Assembly: GCA_022447485.1 (NCBI GenBank)
Contig: JAKVCH010000035.1
Span: 1-14,686 of the forward strand
Source of the DNA: Polyangiaceae bacterium
Lineage (GTDB): Bacteria > Myxococcota_A > Polyangia > Polyangiales > Polyangiaceae
Length of the DNA stretch: 14,686 nucleotides
Direction of reading: 5' to 3'
Shown here: in pieces, positions 7,629 through 13,734 of the stretch
Numbering within the stretch: the first letter of the stretch is position 1
How the letters are laid out: each line of letters starts with the position of its first letter
Program-made: the position numbers and the translations under genes
The notes under the pieces: generated by a model
Database searches by the model: none
The model's input: only the letters and a program-made list of their open reading frames with translations
What the model was told of the DNA's origin: nothing

Positions 7629-7634
7629 ATTCTA
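7629..7634 (-). promoter_or_regulatory. Possible -10 element (TAGAAT) for the lipoprotein-LruC pair
   Basis: On the minus strand TAGAAT matches the sigma70 -10 consensus at 5 of 6 bases, 15 nt before the lipoprotein ATG. No good -35 hexamer lies 16-18 nt upstream, so support is weak. The rest of the 70-nt gap to the DUF1254 gene shows no terminator, and cotranscription from that gene remains possible. Confidence 0.25.
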
Positions 7635-7683
7635 CCCCGAATTGCTGAGAGCTGTGCCATTTCGAGAATCGGCAAGAAGGTCT

Positions 7684-9168
7684 TTAGGGCGAAGACAACA
7701 CTTTTTTCACAGGAGGCAGAACCCAGCTGTCATCCAACAAAGAAGGAGGTGTCTGGTTGGGCCAATACAGCCTCAACATCAAGATGAACTGTTCTGAAGG
7801 CGCAGGAAGCCAATTCGACTCTTTCTCCGTCCCAGGGGACTGATGCTGGAAGTAGAGATCGACCGAGCCGTCTTCATTCTTCTTCAATGAGTCCCGGGAG
7901 CTCAAAGTATAGCGGTTCAGCTGATTTTCGCTGAAGAAGTAGTCTTGATCGTACATCGTCAAAGACCAAAAAGCCTTTGCTGGCGGCAATTCGCCCGGCT
8001 CAAAATGCAGTACATACTGATATTGGCCGTTGTAGGGTTGCCCAGAGCTATCCACTTCAGAAAAAGGGTAGATCGCATCTTGAGGACGGTTTGCCCCCAA
8101 GCCAACATAGGTCACGAATGCTCGCTGTAAGTAGTCGACACCATAGCGTCCCGTCTCCTTCGTCAGCACCCAGCCATTTTGGACCTGCACGCCACTTTTC
8201 TTATGAGCCAATAGCTTCGCCAAGGCCGCGGCTGGTGCTCCGCTCAACAACTTTTTCTCCTCGGGCAAGTAGGTCGCCCAGTTGAAGGAACCTGGGCGAA
8301 TGCCAATTCTACTCATGGTCTCCAGCATGCCGTGATCTTCTGTCTTCGGAGGATTCTTGACCATCAGCTGCGTCATGAGGGTGAAGAATTCTTGAGCGCT
8401 CAGAGCATTGACTTGATCCCTGACGGCTCTCTTCATATCGATAGAAGCATCGACCCTAGCCTCAGGCGCTTGATACTCCTTTCCATAGCTACTCAGGGGA
8501 ACTATCGTCACGCCATCTTGGTATTGATGTGCCTTTTGATAATCCTCATCGGTGCCTGTGCAATACACGCGCCCGAGCACCCAAACCAAGTCTGTCGGCG
8601 AAGTGTAATGAGTAACTCCACTCGGCACCTCACCCTCCCATTCAGCAGTGCTAATCAAGTAGTTCTGCGCAGCATTGCCGGTTGTGCGGCTCCCTGGCAC
8701 TTCAAAGACTTCGGTATAACCATCGAGAAGAGGAAAGAGATTATAGCGACCCTCGGAAGCAGGTATGCTCAGCACCCAGGGCTCTTTCTCGACTGACATC
8801 CACCCTAGAACATAGAGAGTGTCGGCATTGGGTGCAGTAACATCTCGAAATTGCGCATCCGGGTACTTCCTCAATCGGGCAAATTCACCCATGGGAGCCC
8901 GGGTCGCTCCAGCCTTTTGGACATTGGTCATGACTCGGCGAGTCATCTCCATCGTGACGAGAGGGTAGCCGAAAAGATAGCTGGATACCGCAATCGCCCT
9001 GACTTCTTCAGCACTCGTGCCTTCTGCTACGGGGCTCGTGGTCTCTTGAGGCGCAGAAGCACTTGAACTCAGCTGCTGCCCCTGGGACTTGGGGTTACAT
9101 GCCACGAATAGGAGGCAACCTAACACCAGACCCCATTGAGGAATCATCGCTCTTCTTAGTCTCAGCAT
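7684..9168 (-). CDS. DUF1254/DUF1214 domain lipoprotein
   Basis: The chosen ATG at 9168 has AAGGAG just upstream and starts a proper lipoprotein signal (MLRLRRAMIP to LLFVAC, lipidated Cys24). The frame stays open for 50 more codons, but that stretch lacks a ribosome-binding site and would bury the signal. The 494-residue protein has a DUF1254 domain at about 57-230, with VSSYLFGYPLVTMEMTRRVM (61-80), APNADTLYVLGWMSVEKEPWVLSIP (112-136) and a DLVWVLGRVY element (193-202). A DUF1214 domain follows at about 380-475, with YVLHFEPGELPPAKAFWSLTMYD (385-407), SRDSLKKNEDGSVDLYFQ (424-441) and NWLPAP (452-457). This two-domain arrangement is widespread and generally uncharacterised; some relatives are annotated as phosphatidylserine-decarboxylase-like or as stress proteins without firm evidence. 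It lies 70 nt upstream of the lipoprotein-LruC pair on the same strand. Confidence 0.92.
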   Translation of the reverse strand: MLRLRRAMIPQWGLVLGCLLFVACNPKSQGQQLSSSASAPQETTSPVAEGTSAEEVRAIAVSSYLFGYPLVTMEMTRRVMTNVQKAGATRAPMGEFARLRKYPDAQFRDVTAPNADTLYVLGWMSVEKEPWVLSIPASEGRYNLFPLLDGYTEVFEVPGSRTTGNAAQNYLISTAEWEGEVPSGVTHYTSPTDLVWVLGRVYCTGTDEDYQKAHQYQDGVTIVPLSSYGKEYQAPEARVDASIDMKRAVRDQVNALSAQEFFTLMTQLMVKNPPKTEDHGMLETMSRIGIRPGSFNWATYLPEEKKLLSGAPAAALAKLLAHKKSGVQVQNGWVLTKETGRYGVDYLQRAFVTYVGLGANRPQDAIYPFSEVDSSGQPYNGQYQYVLHFEPGELPPAKAFWSLTMYDQDYFFSENQLNRYTLSSRDSLKKNEDGSVDLYFQHQSPGTEKESNWLPAPSEQFILMLRLYWPNQTPPSLLDDSWVLPPVKKVLSSP

Positions 9169-9324
9169 TCTCTCTCCTTGATTTAATGCAACGACAACTG
9201 GAGAGCTCCACAACGAGCTTCCCCTCCGAAAAACGGCCCATCTCTCGGGAGAATTAGTGCTTATCGAGTTTACGCCCAAGGTCAGGACGAGAGCAGAAAG
9301 GAAAAACGGAGCCTTCAAAATGCG

Positions 9325-9349
9325 AAAAGGCCCCGCGAGAGGGCCTTTT
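9325..9349 (-). terminator. Intrinsic terminator after ilvC
   Basis: The perfect 9-bp stem AAAAGGCCC / GGGCCTTTT has a 7-nt loop (CGCGAGA) and lies 21 nt beyond the ilvC stop. Read on the minus strand, the stem ends in TTTT and T-rich sequence continues after CGCA. The plus strand also ends in TTTTT, so the element could work in both directions, but no plus-strand gene precedes it. It separates ilvC from the DUF1254 gene. Confidence 0.85.
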
Positions 9350-9370
9350 TCATAGCTGAATATTTTGCCT

Positions 9371-10861
9371 TCAACCGCCGACAGCGATTTTCTTCATGGC
9401 AACCATATAACCTCTTAGTTGTTGACCAACTACCTCAACTGGGTGCTGACTCGTTGCCGCATCAACCGCCAGGAGCTTCTGATTGTCGACACCATTGTCG
9501 CCCTCTGCATTGAACTTCTTACCGATAATGTCGGTCTCCACTGTCTTCATGAAGTCTGCCAATAAGGGTACGCACGCATAGCTGAATAGGTAGCAGCCAT
9601 ATTCTGCCGTATCACTGATGACCTTATTCATCTCGTAGAGCTTCTTCCGCGCGATCAGGTTCGCAATCAACGGAACTTCATGCAGAGATTCATAATAAGC
9701 ACTCTCGTCTTTCATGCCGACATTCGTCATTGCTTCAAAAGCTAACTCAACGCCTGCCTTCACCATCGCGACCATCAATGTGCCGTGATCAAAGTACTCT
9801 TGCTCAGAGATTTCTTGAGAACTGGCTGCCTGCTTCTCAAAATTTGTTTCAAGAGTCGCTTCTCGCCAGCCTAGTAGGTTCTTATCGTCGTTATCCCAGT
9901 CCTCCATCATCGTCTGAGAGAAATGACCCGTAATGATGTCGTCCTGATGCTTATTATAAAGATCGCGCATAATGACCTTTAATTCCTCGGACAACTCAAA
10001 AGCCTTGATCTTCGATGGGTTATCCAGTCGATTCATCATTCCGGAGACGCCACCGTGCTTCAGAGCTTCGGTGATCGTCTCCCAGCCGTACTGCATCAGT
10101 TTAGAGGCGTAACCAGGCTCGATGCCTTTTTCGACCATTTTATCGAAACACAAAACCGAACCTGTTTGCAGCATACCGCAGAGAATTGTTTGCTCGCCCA
10201 TCAGATCGCTCTTTACCTCGGCAACGAATGAGCTTTCCAAGACACCGGCTCGATGTCCACCAGTTGCTGCGGCATAAGCCTTGGCAATCTCAAGACCATC
10301 TCCCTGAGGATCGTTCTCTGGATGAACGGCAATCAATGTGGGAACGCCGAAGTTCCGCTTATACTCTTCTCGTACCTCTGTTCCGGGGCACTTAGGCGCA
10401 ACCATTACGACCGTAAGATCTGGACGAATCTGCATTCCTTCTTCAACGATGTTGAACCCATGAGAATAGGCGAGCGTTGCTCCCTTTTTCATCAATGGCA
10501 TGACAGCTTCCACAACAGCTGAGTGCTGCTTATCTGGTGTGAGGTTCAGAACCAGATCGGCGCTGGGAATTAACTCTTGATAGGTGCCGACGGCAAACCC
10601 GTTCTCGGTAGCATTCTTCCATGACTGACGCTTCTCTGAGATAGCGGCATCACGGAGGGCGTAGGCGACATCACATCCTGAGTCGCGCATATTCAGGCCT
10701 TGATTCAAACCCTGGGCGCCACACCCAATAATCACAACCTTCTTGCCAAGAATCTTGTCGACACCTTTGTCGAATTCACTGCGATCCATGAAGCGGCAAC
10801 GCCCCAATTGGTCTAATTTGTCAGCCATCTTCAAAGTGTTGAAATAGTTATTCCGTGCCAT
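9371..10861 (-). CDS. ilvC: Ketol-acid reductoisomerase, class II (long form)
   Basis: The 496-residue enzyme converts acetolactate or acetohydroxybutyrate, with NADPH and Mg2+, in the second shared step of isoleucine and valine synthesis. It aligns over its full length with the 491-residue E. coli IlvC. The Rossmann fingerprint GCGAQGLNQGLNMRDSG (46-62) is followed by YALR and SEKRQSW, the NADPH-phosphate-binding region. VVMVAPKCPGTEVREEYKR is conserved, as is the block HRAGVLESSFVAEVKSDLMG carrying the metal-binding acidic residues. Two knotted C-terminal domains follow, as expected for class II, with LHEVPLIAN and ISDTAEYGCYLFSYACVPLL. It ends in KKIAVGG. AGGAAAA lies about 5-8 nt upstream of the ATG. 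The upstream region carries a dyad pair shared with the ilvY region, so IlvY activation is likely. A strong hairpin terminator follows. Confidence 0.98.
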   Translation of the reverse strand: MARNNYFNTLKMADKLDQLGRCRFMDRSEFDKGVDKILGKKVVIIGCGAQGLNQGLNMRDSGCDVAYALRDAAISEKRQSWKNATENGFAVGTYQELIPSADLVLNLTPDKQHSAVVEAVMPLMKKGATLAYSHGFNIVEEGMQIRPDLTVVMVAPKCPGTEVREEYKRNFGVPTLIAVHPENDPQGDGLEIAKAYAAATGGHRAGVLESSFVAEVKSDLMGEQTILCGMLQTGSVLCFDKMVEKGIEPGYASKLMQYGWETITEALKHGGVSGMMNRLDNPSKIKAFELSEELKVIMRDLYNKHQDDIITGHFSQTMMEDWDNDDKNLLGWREATLETNFEKQAASSQEISEQEYFDHGTLMVAMVKAGVELAFEAMTNVGMKDESAYYESLHEVPLIANLIARKKLYEMNKVISDTAEYGCYLFSYACVPLLADFMKTVETDIIGKKFNAEGDNGVDNQKLLAVDAATSQHPVEVVGQQLRGYMVAMKKIAVGG

Positions 10862-10961
10862 TGTCTTTTCCTGATTCGAACTAGAGCCCTTGCTGGGCTT
10901 TCGGTTGAGGCTTCAGCTGCAGTTCCGCCTCCGAAGCGCAGCGAGGCTAACCCCTCCACCT

Positions 10962-11010
10962 TGTTGCGCCAATTGATATTTATGCGCATATATGTTGAAA
11001 AAAACGCAAC
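10962..11010 (-). promoter_or_regulatory. Predicted IlvY operator pair upstream of ilvC
   Basis: Site 1 is ATGTTG-N9-CAAC (10992-11010), a LysR-type dyad containing T-N11-A. Site 2 is TGTTGCGCCAATTGAT (10962-10977), with a clear outer TGTTGC half and a degenerate inner half. The centres lie 32.5 bp apart, about three helical turns, the usual spacing of the strong and activating sites of LysR-type regulators. Site 2 is nearer ilvC, as needed for activation on the minus strand. A weak -35-like TTGGCG (10972-10967) overlaps site 2. The same layout recurs in front of ilvY. A 10-bp palindrome TATGCGCATA (10981-10990) lies between the two sites. Confidence 0.6.
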
Positions 11011-11049
11011 GCATAGATCGCCATGTTCGTACGCTGAAATCAACTTGAG

Positions 11050-11361
11050 GTGAAACTCATCGCCGAACTTGACGCTGACCAGCTCTCAGTGATAACTGAA
11101 CACATGAACAGTTTTGGTCAAGAAAACGTCAATTACGAAAGCGATCCTCTGCTTTCGCACGTCATTCAAGAACAGGAATACCGCCTGGATGCCGGGAAAG
11201 AAGGAACCGCACTGTGTCTTTCTGAGAGAAAAGTAGGCACTTGGGATTGGTCGTTGATCGGTGAAGCAAAGTGGGATCGCACAACCCTTCGCTGTAAAAG
11301 CCTCCCCCGACCAATCACGGAAGAACTCTCTCGGGCCTTGCGGGAACTGAACCAGGCCTAG
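11050..11361 (+). CDS. Small hypothetical protein divergent from ilvC
   Basis: A 103-residue cytosolic-looking protein of a family I do not recognise. It has no signal or membrane segment. The N-terminal half is acidic and probably helical (ELDADQLSVITEHM). The centre reads GTALCLSERKVGTWDWSLIGEAKW (52-75), likely beta strands, and a helix closes the protein (ITEELSRALRELNQ). The GTG at 11050 is the only usual start at this end, since an in-frame TGA lies at 11035. GAGG directly abuts it, leaving no room for a normal Shine-Dalgarno, so it may be leaderless or start further in (for example ATG at 11104). The opposite strand is also open here, but its translation looks less protein-like. The upstream region is shared with ilvC, so the regulator there could affect it too. 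Confidence 0.55.
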   Translation: MKLIAELDADQLSVITEHMNSFGQENVNYESDPLLSHVIQEQEYRLDAGKEGTALCLSERKVGTWDWSLIGEAKWDRTTLRCKSLPRPITEELSRALRELNQA

Positions 11362-11393
11362 CCTCGTCATTCATCAGCAACGCCAACCTGGAG

Positions 11394-11412
11394 GACTCTC
11401 TGCGGCAGAGTC
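11394..11412. repeat. Short hairpin in the convergent gap
   Basis: GACTCT (11394-11399) and AGAGTC (11407-11412) form a 6-bp stem with a 7-nt loop between two genes that run toward each other. No T-run follows on either strand, so it is at best a weak or factor-assisted termination signal. Confidence 0.3.
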
Positions 11413-11415
11413 GCA

Positions 11416-11455
11416 TGGAGCACGGCCAAGCTGGAGCACGGCCAAGCTGGAGCAA
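11416..11455. repeat. 16-bp tandem repeat, 2.5 copies
   Basis: TGGAGCACGGCCAAGC occurs at 11416-11431 and 11432-11447, followed by a partial third copy TGGAGCA at 11448-11454. It is noncoding and lies just before the stop of the downstream minus-strand reductase gene. It is likely a slippage product. Confidence 0.8.
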
Positions 11456-11470
11456 GGGTCCACCAAAGAT

Positions 11471-12214
11471 TTAAAAACCAACTTTGCGCATCACGAATCG
11501 AGGCAAACGACGAATGATGAACATCACCCAACGCCACATGCCTGGCGCGTAGACAACGGCTTTCTTTTTCTCCAGTGCTCGCCGCACATCAGCTGCCACC
11601 GCTTCTGGATCCCCGGCAAAGGGCGGCTCCTTGAGACCGGTCGTCATACCTGTCCTGACAAAGCCTGGCTTCACGCAAAGCGTGATGAGTCCTTGGTCCC
11701 GATATTTATGGTCAAGACCTTCGAGATAAGCACTGAGTCCAGCCTTGCTTGCGCCATACAGCACAACGGGTTTACGGCCCCGGTCCCCAGCGACGGAACT
11801 AAAGACGCAAAGGGCACCTCCACCTTGCGCCAAGAGAAGAGAGCGAGCCTGCTCACAGAACGTCACCGTCAACGCGAAATTGACCGTCAATAGCCTTTGG
11901 GTGAGGTCGAGATCTGCCTCCAACTTTTCTTGAGTTGCAAAGAGCCCTGCTGTGACAATGATGGCATCAATCGTGCCAAGGCCGTCCTGAGCCGCTTGCA
12001 GTGCCGGAGCAAAAGAGGCCGGGTCCTCCAGGTCGCAATAGGCAGAGCCGACCTTGGCGTCGCCACCCGCTCGCTCCTTGAAATCAGTCGCAGTCTTCGC
12101 CAGCTCCTCAAGCGAGCGTCCCAGCAAAAAAAGTTCCGCTCCTTCTCCGGCGAATTGACGACCCAATTCCCGGCCCATTCCACGAGTGGCACCCAATAAA
12201 ACGATTCGTTTCAT
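11471..12214 (-). CDS. dprE2: Short-chain dehydrogenase, DprE2-like (2'-keto reductase of ribose epimerase pair)
   Basis: A 247-residue classical SDR. It has GATRGMGRELG (8-18, the GxxxGxG cofactor loop), CDLED (60-64), VTAG (87-90) where NNAG is usual, the catalytic Ser in VFSSVAG (137-143) and YGASK (153-157). VKPGFVRTGMT (181-191) follows, as in DprE2-type reductases. The C-terminus ends in a hydrophobic-basic tail (about 228-247), suggesting membrane association. In actinobacteria DprE2 reduces the keto intermediate made by DprE1, turning decaprenylphosphoryl-ribose into decaprenylphosphoryl-arabinose. The start overlaps the DprE1-like stop (ATGA), and this coupling is the main reason for the specific call. 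On sequence alone it could be another SDR. The lipid carrier length and final glycan are unknown. Confidence 0.75.
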   Translation of the reverse strand: MKRIVLLGATRGMGRELGRQFAGEGAELFLLGRSLEELAKTATDFKERAGGDAKVGSAYCDLEDPASFAPALQAAQDGLGTIDAIIVTAGLFATQEKLEADLDLTQRLLTVNFALTVTFCEQARSLLLAQGGGALCVFSSVAGDRGRKPVVLYGASKAGLSAYLEGLDHKYRDQGLITLCVKPGFVRTGMTTGLKEPPFAGDPEAVAADVRRALEKKKAVVYAPGMWRWVMFIIRRLPRFVMRKVGF

Positions 12215-13560
12215 AATTCTATTTTCTTAAACAAGCGCTCGCTCTGCTCAGAGCGAATCGTCCCCTCAGGATCCCAGCGCTCTTTAATCTTCAAGAAAGC
12301 TGGCAAACGAGTCTCCATCTGCTGAAAGTCTTCGGCTGTCGATAGACCATCTTTCGTGAGATAGATACGTCCCGCACTTGCCTTCACCGTGGCGTTCAAC
12401 GACTGAATCACCCGAGGGGTTCGCTGATTGATGGGAATATCGAGGGCCAACGACATGCCCGGACAGGGAAAGCTCAAAATACCATCGCCTTCAGAACCAC
12501 AGTCTTTGATAACCGTCAAAAAAGAAGCCGTCCCTGCCTTGGCTAAGGTTTCGATCATATCTCGGATCCCCTGTGAGCCGGATTCGCTGGGAATCACAGA
12601 TTGATGTTGGGTTACCCCTGCTGAGCCGTAGAGGCGATTCCAGTGCAAGATACTGTCGAGGGGATAAAAGTACTTATCAGGATCGACGATCCCCGACTTT
12701 TTCTTGGGGATATGCGTATAGTAAACCGCCCGGTTGAAAAGACCAATCGTTAGACGATTAAGAGCACCTGAGGGTAGGGTAATCGGCATGGTCATAGCCT
12801 TTCTCGGTGGAGGCGCACCGGCATTTGCCTCTTCTGGCGTCGCCCAACGCCCCACAAAGAGGATCCCTCTGCCCATGGACTTTCCCCGCGCAACGGTGTC
12901 AACCCAAGCAACCGTCATGGGCCACTCTTTTCCTTTTTCTTTCAACTTGTCTAACAACTCATCAAGACAAGAGATACGGTAGCTTTCCGTATAAATCCAA
13001 GGCGAAGGGATCTTTTCCATTTGGAACTCCACCTCCAACAGATGCCCGGGCAAGCCCATGCCGCCAATGCTTGCGAGAAAGAGGTCAGCAGACTCCTCAC
13101 GGGAACACTCGACGACATCTCCTTTGCCCGTGCGAATTTTCAGGGCTCGAACATGCCGACCAAAAGTACCACTCACATGATGGTTCTTTCCGTGCACGTC
13201 TGATGCCACCATTCCTCCGACCGTGACGAACTTTGTCCCCGGCGTCACCGGCGTGAACCAATGACGGGAGAGGTAGAGTCGATTCAGCTCAGCAAGACAA
13301 AGCCCTGCTTCGACACGAATCACTCCTGTCTGATCATCAAATGCCAAGATGCGATCCGCTAAGGTCGTTCCGAGAGCAGCTTGATCGCCTTCAGCCGGTA
13401 AAGACGAATCGCCGTAGGAACGACCGAGCCCACGACTCAAATGATAATCCTGAGAAGCTTGCTCTAAATTCTCAGAGCGTATTTCTCGACCAGGAAGATA
13501 GGTTCTTCCCCAGCCAGAAAGTCCTGATTTTTGGTCTTGTCGTGCACCGGAAATGGCCAT
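12211..13560 (-). CDS. dprE1: FAD-dependent oxidoreductase, DprE1-like (polyprenylphosphoryl-ribose 2'-oxidase)
   Basis: A 449-residue flavoprotein that aligns along most of Mycobacterium tuberculosis DprE1 (461 aa). It shares LSGWGRT near the N-terminus, SRGLGRSYGD (42-51), TPVTPGTKFVTVGGMVASDVHGKNHH (103-128), IGGMGLPG (165-172), FYPLDSILHWNRLYG (298-312), SFPCPGMSLALDIPI (363-377) and YLTKDGLSTAE (400-410). DprE1 oxidises the 2'-hydroxyl of polyprenylphosphoryl-ribose for later reduction by DprE2. The Lys corresponding to mycobacterial Lys418 is present (Lys403). The residue matching Cys387, the benzothiazinone target, is Ala372. The segment between the N-terminus and the FAD loop is about a dozen residues shorter than in DprE1. 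The ATG start is preceded by AAAGAGA. The gene is coupled to dprE2 by a 4-nt overlap and is divergent from ilvY. No ribosyl or arabinosyl transferase gene lies in the window. Confidence 0.85.
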   Translation of the reverse strand: MAISGARQDQKSGLSGWGRTYLPGREIRSENLEQASQDYHLSRGLGRSYGDSSLPAEGDQAALGTTLADRILAFDDQTGVIRVEAGLCLAELNRLYLSRHWFTPVTPGTKFVTVGGMVASDVHGKNHHVSGTFGRHVRALKIRTGKGDVVECSREESADLFLASIGGMGLPGHLLEVEFQMEKIPSPWIYTESYRISCLDELLDKLKEKGKEWPMTVAWVDTVARGKSMGRGILFVGRWATPEEANAGAPPPRKAMTMPITLPSGALNRLTIGLFNRAVYYTHIPKKKSGIVDPDKYFYPLDSILHWNRLYGSAGVTQHQSVIPSESGSQGIRDMIETLAKAGTASFLTVIKDCGSEGDGILSFPCPGMSLALDIPINQRTPRVIQSLNATVKASAGRIYLTKDGLSTAEDFQQMETRLPAFLKIKERWDPEGTIRSEQSERLFKKIEL

Positions 13561-13683
13561 TGCTGTCTCTTTAGCCGGAATTGATCAAGATGAAAGTCAG
13601 GGGTTTTATCTGTCTCTTTTCATGAGCCAACTTGGCGAAGTCGAAGAAGCGACAATGAGTTCCCCGGAGGACGGGCAGGACGA

Positions 13684-13734
13684 ATGTTGCAAAAGATTCA
13701 ACATTGACTCAAAAGAGTGTAATATTTGCAACAT
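13684..13734 (+). promoter_or_regulatory. Predicted IlvY operator pair overlapping the ilvY start
   Basis: Site 1 is ATGTTG-N9-CAACAT (13684-13704), a perfect 6-bp dyad containing T-N11-A. Site 2 is TGTAATATTTGCAACA (13718-13733), with outer half GCAACA. The centres lie about 31.5 bp apart. The outer arms ATGTTGCAAA (13684-13693) and TTTGCAACAT (13725-13734) are exact inverted copies. This is the mirror image of the layout upstream of ilvC. Here site 2 runs into the ilvY start codon, which suits autorepression rather than activation. The region is shared with the divergent dprE1. Confidence 0.65.
13720..13725 (+). promoter_or_regulatory. Possible ilvY -10 element (TAATAT), leaderless start
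   Basis: TAATAT sits 7 nt before the ilvY ATG, with a weak -35-like TTCAAC at 13697-13702 (17-bp spacing). Transcription would then begin at or next to the start codon, in line with the absence of a Shine-Dalgarno sequence. Both elements lie under the predicted operator. This is inference from sequence only. Confidence 0.3.

Noticed and set aside
9169..9318. Longer start for the DUF1254 protein at 9318, which begins with a hydrophobic stretch.
   Set aside because: AAGGAG directly precedes the ATG at 9168, which opens a standard lipoprotein signal; two successive signals are unlikely, and the upstream ATG has no ribosome-binding site.
10885..10952. Hairpins in the ilvC leader: AGCCC/GGGCT, and alternative pairings of GCCTC and GAGGC segments that resemble an attenuator.
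   Set aside because: No leader peptide rich in Ile, Leu or Val codons and no U-run follow on the minus strand. The stems are only 5 bp, and the operator-like dyads upstream explain regulation better.
11086..11370. 94-codon minus-strand frame opposite the small hypothetical gene.
   Set aside because: Its translation looks like an antisense shadow, has no ribosome-binding site, and the plus-strand product has more natural composition. Neither is proven.
13553..13732. Extension of the LysR-family gene to the ATG at 13553.
   Set aside because: The added 60 residues match nothing in IlvY, lack a ribosome-binding site and would run through the dyad operator. The family begins MDxRDL at 13733.
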